Assembly (NCBI GenBank): GCA_030691545.1
Contig: JAUYEE010000181.1
Location: 1-34,273 of the forward strand
Source of the DNA: a bacterium
GTDB lineage: Bacteria > Auribacterota > JABMQX01
Direction: 5' to 3'
DNA: 34,273 nt
Positions 31,105 to 34,273 of this stretch are shown piece by piece; the stretch's first letter is position 1; each line of letters starts with the position of its first letter. The translations under genes and the position numbers were made by a program. The notes below the pieces were generated by a model. That model worked only from the letters and a program-made list of their open reading frames with translations. It was not told where the DNA came from and searched no databases.

Positions 31105-31160
31105 ATCGCCCACAAATACCTGTTCCCCGCTCTCTGGCTCCTCCCGAAGAAAGGTCGTTC

Positions 31161-31823
31161 ATGGCGAGGTTTGTTTGGGCGTGCCGTGCCCGGTTCCTGA
31201 TTCTCACTGCGACGGTCATTCTCGGGGGTTGTGTGCCATCGGATAGGAAAGAGACGGGGGCTGGTTCCTGGAGCGGTATTAGGATCGTCCTGGACCCGGG
31301 GCACGGGGGCAGAGACGTAGGCGCATCACACGAAGGCTCCCTCGCGGAGAAGGAAGTCGTCTTGGACATCGCTCTGCGGGTCGAGCCGATTCTCAGTCGC
31401 AAAGGGGCGACGGTCCTCCTGACGCGGCGCACCGATGAGTTTGTATCCCTCACGCGGAGAGCCTCTTTTGGCAACGACAGCCACCCCACGCTCTTTGTGA
31501 GCATCCACGCGAACTCCTGTCCCTCGGCAGAGGTCAACGGGTTTGAAATTTACTACGCGGAGGATGGAAGAGAACGGGACAGCGTGCAGGCTGCGAACTT
31601 CATCCAGCAGTCACTCAAGAGGGCAACGGACGCGAGGGACCGCGGCATCCGCAAGTTCAATTACGCTGTCCTCGCCAGGACGAAATGCCCATCGGTTCTT
31701 ATCGAGGTGGGATACCTCTCCAATCCGGGCGAGGCGAGCCTGCTGTCGAAATCTTCTTATCGGAAGAAGGTCGCCGAGGGCATCGCGGACGGCATCCTCG
31801 CCTATGGCAAAACTCGCCTGTGA
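31161..31823 (+). CDS. N-acetylmuramoyl-L-alanine amidase lipoprotein (Amidase_3)
   Basis: A 220-residue amidase that removes the peptide stem from N-acetylmuramic acid. An N-terminal lipobox LGGC (C24) after a hydrophobic stretch marks it as a lipoprotein. Zinc ligands of the AmiC/CwlM group are present: H48 in PGHGG, E63 in AEKEVV, H116 in SIHANS; E182 in IEVGYLSN is the catalytic Glu. The start at 31161 has AAAGG 6 bases upstream; a longer frame from 31029 lacks a signal and is unlikely. No regulatory EnvC/NlpD gene is adjacent, but an M23 protein is 3.2 kb away. It converges with folD. Confidence 0.93.
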   Translation: MARFVWACRARFLILTATVILGGCVPSDRKETGAGSWSGIRIVLDPGHGGRDVGASHEGSLAEKEVVLDIALRVEPILSRKGATVLLTRRTDEFVSLTRRASFGNDSHPTLFVSIHANSCPSAEVNGFEIYYAEDGRERDSVQAANFIQQSLKRATDARDRGIRKFNYAVLARTKCPSVLIEVGYLSNPGEASLLSKSSYRKKVAEGIADGILAYGKTRL

Positions 31824-31875
31824 CCTTCGGGAGGGATTCTGATTCGCCCGGGGCGTCGTCCTGCGCGGCTGGCCC

Positions 31876-32766
31876 TCAAACGGGAAGTCCGTTTCGCATC
31901 TTAAAGGAACGAACAGTGTTGGCCATCAACATGGCAATGGTCATGGGCCCGACGCCGCCTGGAACCGGCGTGATCTTCGATGCCACATCCTTGACGGCAT
32001 CAAAGTCAACGTCTCCGACCAAACGGTAGCCACTCTTGCGAGTTTCGTCCGGTATCCGGTTGATTCCCACGTCCACCACCACCGCGCCTGGCCTGACCAT
32101 GTCGGCAGTTATTGTCCCTGGGCTGCCCATCGCCGCGACGAGAATGTCCGCGGTGCGGGTGATCTCGCCGAGGTTTCCTGTGCGGGAATGGCAAACAGTG
32201 ACGGTGGCATTGGCGCCGGGCTTTTTCTGCATGAGGAGCGTCGCCAGGGGCTTACCGACGATATTGCTTCTGCCGACAATGACCACGTGGCTTCCCTCGA
32301 TCTTAACGCCGCTGCGAAGCAGAAGCTGCTGCACCCCAAGAGGCGTGCAGGCGACAAACAGCTCTTTCCCCCAGAGTAACCTGCCGAGATTCAGCTTGTG
32401 AAATCCGTCCACATCCTTGGCGGGCTCTATCAAGGAGACCATCGCGTCCTCGTCCAGATGGTCAGGCAGCGGCAACTGGAGAAGAATCCCATCAATCCGG
32501 TCGTCCTTGTTGAGTTGTTCGATTGTCTCGCGGAGGACGCGCTCTTCGACGTGTTTATCCAGAAGATATTCCTGCGAGAAGATGTTCAGCTCGTCGCACG
32601 CTTTCCTTTTGTTCGTGACGTAAACCTTCGAGGCGGGATTGTCTCCGACGAGGATAACTCCCAGACCGGGCGCCCTGCCGACTTTTTCTGTAAGCGTCCC
32701 AATCTCTGCCTTCAGTTGCGATTTGATTTGCTCCGCGATCGCTTTTCCGTCAATGAGTTCTCCCAT
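31876..32766 (-). CDS. folD: Bifunctional methylene-tetrahydrofolate dehydrogenase/cyclohydrolase
   Basis: A 296-residue enzyme that interconverts 5,10-methylene- and 10-formyl-tetrahydrofolate with NADP. Y49 and K53 in SKVYVTNKRKA are the active-site pair; DGILLQLPLP, GRSNIVGKPLA (NADP-binding) and PVPGGVGPMTIAMLM are the canonical signatures. GGAGCACAAA lies before the ATG. Standalone housekeeping gene with the amidase convergent, 52-bp gap. Confidence 0.98.
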   Translation of the reverse strand: MGELIDGKAIAEQIKSQLKAEIGTLTEKVGRAPGLGVILVGDNPASKVYVTNKRKACDELNIFSQEYLLDKHVEERVLRETIEQLNKDDRIDGILLQLPLPDHLDEDAMVSLIEPAKDVDGFHKLNLGRLLWGKELFVACTPLGVQQLLLRSGVKIEGSHVVIVGRSNIVGKPLATLLMQKKPGANATVTVCHSRTGNLGEITRTADILVAAMGSPGTITADMVRPGAVVVDVGINRIPDETRKSGYRLVGDVDFDAVKDVASKITPVPGGVGPMTIAMLMANTVRSFKMRNGLPV

Positions 32767-33095
32767 TTTGTGCTCCGATTGTGTGGGTGTAGAGGAGTCC
32801 AGGCCGCCTCGGAAGACCGCAAACCCAGGTCTGTGTTCGATTTCACGGACTACGGAAATCCGCGATGCGGCAACCCATCTTTGTCGGAATTCTACACGAA
32901 GTACAAGCCCGTTCTGTAGTGTTTTTTGGCGGGAGCCTGATGCCCGTCACGATAAGCTCGCGGCCTTCGCCTTTGGCGCGGTGTTTCCGAAGTATTGAGA
33001 GAAATCGGGCTTTCTGATACATTCGAATGAAAGGAAAACTGCTCGATGAGAACAAAAGTCGGAGTTCTGCAGGCTGAGTTTTAGAGGAGAGACTG
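32767..33095. other. Intergenic region, 329 bp, divergent promoter area
   Basis: No gene is seen. It carries a strong-looking promoter toward the Tat-signal gene (separate entry) and the unresolved folD promoter. Confidence 0.6.
32995..33023 (+). promoter_or_regulatory. Candidate sigma-70 promoter for the Tat-exported TIM-barrel gene
   Basis: TTGAGA (32995-33000) and TACATT (33018-33023) are 17 bases apart, with a TGA extension. The start near 33030 leaves a leader of about 66 bases. Confidence 0.5.
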
Positions 33096-34031
33096 ATGGC
33101 AAAAGAAGGAAAAGGCGTCACGCGGAGGCGGTTGATGAAGGAGGCAGGCAAAGGTGCGATTCTGACCTTTGCTGGGCTGGGAGCCCTCGCGAACGCATCG
33201 GAAGAGATGAAGCCGAGAGAAGCGCAACGTTCCAGATCGGTTACTGGAGCGGGGCAAGCCGCACAGATGAAGCTCGGCCTTGTAACCTATAACATGGCAA
33301 AAGACTGGGACCTTGACACCATCATCAAGCGGTGCGAGGAGACGGGATTTCAAGCGGTGGAGCTGCGAACCACCCATGCCCACAAGGTCGAGTCGGGCCT
33401 TGCGGCTGAAGAACGCAAGGCGGTCCGCGAGAAATTCAAAGGCTCGCGGGTGGAGTTGGTGAGCCTGGGAACGGCCTTCGAATACCATTCGCCGGATGCG
33501 GCGGTCGTCCAGAAGAACATTGCCGGGACGAAGGAGTATTTGCAGCTGGCGAAGGACGTGGGCTGCCGGGGAATCAAAGTGCGCCCGAATGGACTCCCTC
33601 GGGAAGTCCCCATCGAGAAGACCCTGCGGCAGATTGGCGAAGCGCTTCGCGAATGCGGCATCGTCGCAGAGAAGCTGGGCGTCGAAATCTGGCTGGAGGT
33701 TCACGGGCAAGGGACATCCCATGTGCCGCACATCCGAACCATCATGGACGTCGCGAACCATCCTTTTGTGAAGGTCTGCTGGAACAGCAATCCAACGGAT
33801 GTCGCGGATGGCTCGATCCTGTCAAACCTTGATCTCGTCAAGAACAAGATTGGCTCCGTTCATATGCGCGACCTGGACGACGAAGACTACCCCTACCTCG
33901 AGCTGTTTGCGGTTCTCAAGAAGGTTGGTTTCAGCGGATACTGTTTCGCGGAGATTCCGGGGAGCGAGGACCCTGTCCGAGTGATGAAGTATTACCGTGC
34001 CCTCTGGCAGCAAATGGTCGGCGCCGCGTAA
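33096..34031 (+). CDS. Tat-exported sugar-phosphate isomerase/epimerase-like TIM-barrel protein
   Basis: A 311-residue protein with a twin-arginine signal (VTRRRLMKEAGKGAILTFAG, RR at 10-11). The xylose-isomerase-like/AP-endonuclease-2 barrel follows: TGFQAVELRTTHAHKVE, VGCRGIKVRPNG, WLEVHGQGTSHVPHI and SGYCFAEIPGSEDP, with E/D/H that usually bind a metal. Folded before export, it likely acts on a sugar in the periplasm; substrate unknown. GGAGAGACTG is the ribosome site. Proteins of this kind are abundant in Planctomycetes and Verrucomicrobia. Confidence 0.88.
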   Translation: MAKEGKGVTRRRLMKEAGKGAILTFAGLGALANASEEMKPREAQRSRSVTGAGQAAQMKLGLVTYNMAKDWDLDTIIKRCEETGFQAVELRTTHAHKVESGLAAEERKAVREKFKGSRVELVSLGTAFEYHSPDAAVVQKNIAGTKEYLQLAKDVGCRGIKVRPNGLPREVPIEKTLRQIGEALRECGIVAEKLGVEIWLEVHGQGTSHVPHIRTIMDVANHPFVKVCWNSNPTDVADGSILSNLDLVKNKIGSVHMRDLDDEDYPYLELFAVLKKVGFSGYCFAEIPGSEDPVRVMKYYRALWQQMVGAA

Positions 34032-34273
34032 GGCGGTCCGTCCCGCCGAGGAATGGGGGACCGGGTCGGCTGTCGTCGGCTTCTGTATCCCGGCCTTCTA
34101 TTCGTGCAGGCAGCCGGTTTGCCGACTCGTGGAGGTATTCTCAGTCGGATGGAACCGGAGGTCATCCAGTGGCTAATGCATGGCCTCACTTGGCGGCACG
34201 GAGCGGCGCTCGGGTGGAAGCGCATCCTCTGCTCTGGACGTTAACCCATGTTTGTCAGTTTTCGGGCGGTTTT
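34032..34273. other. End of window, 242 bp
   Basis: No gene is supported in this tail. A weak GGCGG...CCGCC hairpin (34032-34047) follows the stop codon. Confidence 0.4.

Larger units (their letters stand above)
30749..31160. other. Intergenic region, 412 bp
   Basis: It holds repeat copy B (30783-30982) and a candidate promoter for the amidase gene. There is no gene; frames covering the repeat are artefacts. Confidence 0.6.

Noticed and set aside
30745..31113. Minus-strand open frame across repeat copy B
   Set aside because: Most of it reads the repeat itself and a similar frame occurs in copy A.

Overview
The window looks like a chromosomal segment of a diderm (Gram-negative-type), fairly GC-rich uncultured bacterium. 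Evidence for two membranes and a murein layer is a type IV pilus retraction ATPase, an O-antigen-ligase-type membrane protein, a lipoprotein murein amidase, a LytM peptidase and an RseC-like protein. The closest flavour is the Planctomycetes/Verrucomicrobia/Lentisphaerae (PVC) group or a neighbouring candidate phylum. Reasons are an ECF sigma factor with a long membrane-spanning C-terminal extension, a secreted PD40 protein ending in a PVC-style Ig-like tail, polysaccharide-active secreted proteins, and many intergenic palindromic repeats. This placement is inference; no rRNA or tRNA is visible.

Layout. 1-3.3 kb: partial TPR membrane protein, pilT, a divergent PilZ-type protein, and hemB converging on the PilZ gene with a 22-bp overlap. 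3.4-7.8 kb: an O-antigen-ligase/TPR protein divergent from an FHA-GAF-PP2C (SpoIIE/RsbU-type) phosphatase. 8-12.6 kb: a two-TM protein, a secreted beta-propeller protein, a hicBA toxin-antitoxin pair and a DUF5060/DUF4038-type secreted protein. 12.7-14.4 kb: small zinc-binding and membrane proteins plus a cluster of hairpin repeats. 14.4-24.0 kb: a secreted PD40 protein, then the most unusual locus: a 1354-residue protein joining an ECF sigma factor to a transmembrane helix, an amidotransferase-like fold and eight carboxypeptidase-regulatory-like beta domains. Directly after it lies a full-length paralogue of the membrane/extracytoplasmic part without the sigma factor. 24.3-34 kb: mostly housekeeping genes (a glycosyltransferase, der, M23 peptidase, PP-loop tRNA-thiolation-type enzyme, rseC-like, archaeal-type rnhB, amidase, folD) and a Tat-exported TIM-barrel protein.

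How they may work together. The sigma fusion and its paralogue look like a one-polypeptide transmembrane switch plus a companion carrying the same outer part. The PD40 protein just upstream may share their regulation or their surface. The FHA-PP2C phosphatase is a second regulatory system, probably a partner-switching or phosphoprotein reader, back-to-back with an envelope polymer gene. The M23 peptidase, amidase and der lie in short same-strand runs or near one another and represent ordinary envelope and ribosome maintenance.

Intergenic DNA carries at least three kinds of dispersed elements: (i) a 200-290 bp composite element present twice in opposite orientation (8741-9030 and 30783-30982); (ii) short perfect hairpins whose loops share small cores (GTCTC, AAGAT, TGAA, GTT); (iii) arrays with an 8-9-base period such as TTGGCGTC or CTCTGCG. 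Several candidate promoters show a TGn-extended -10 hexamer.
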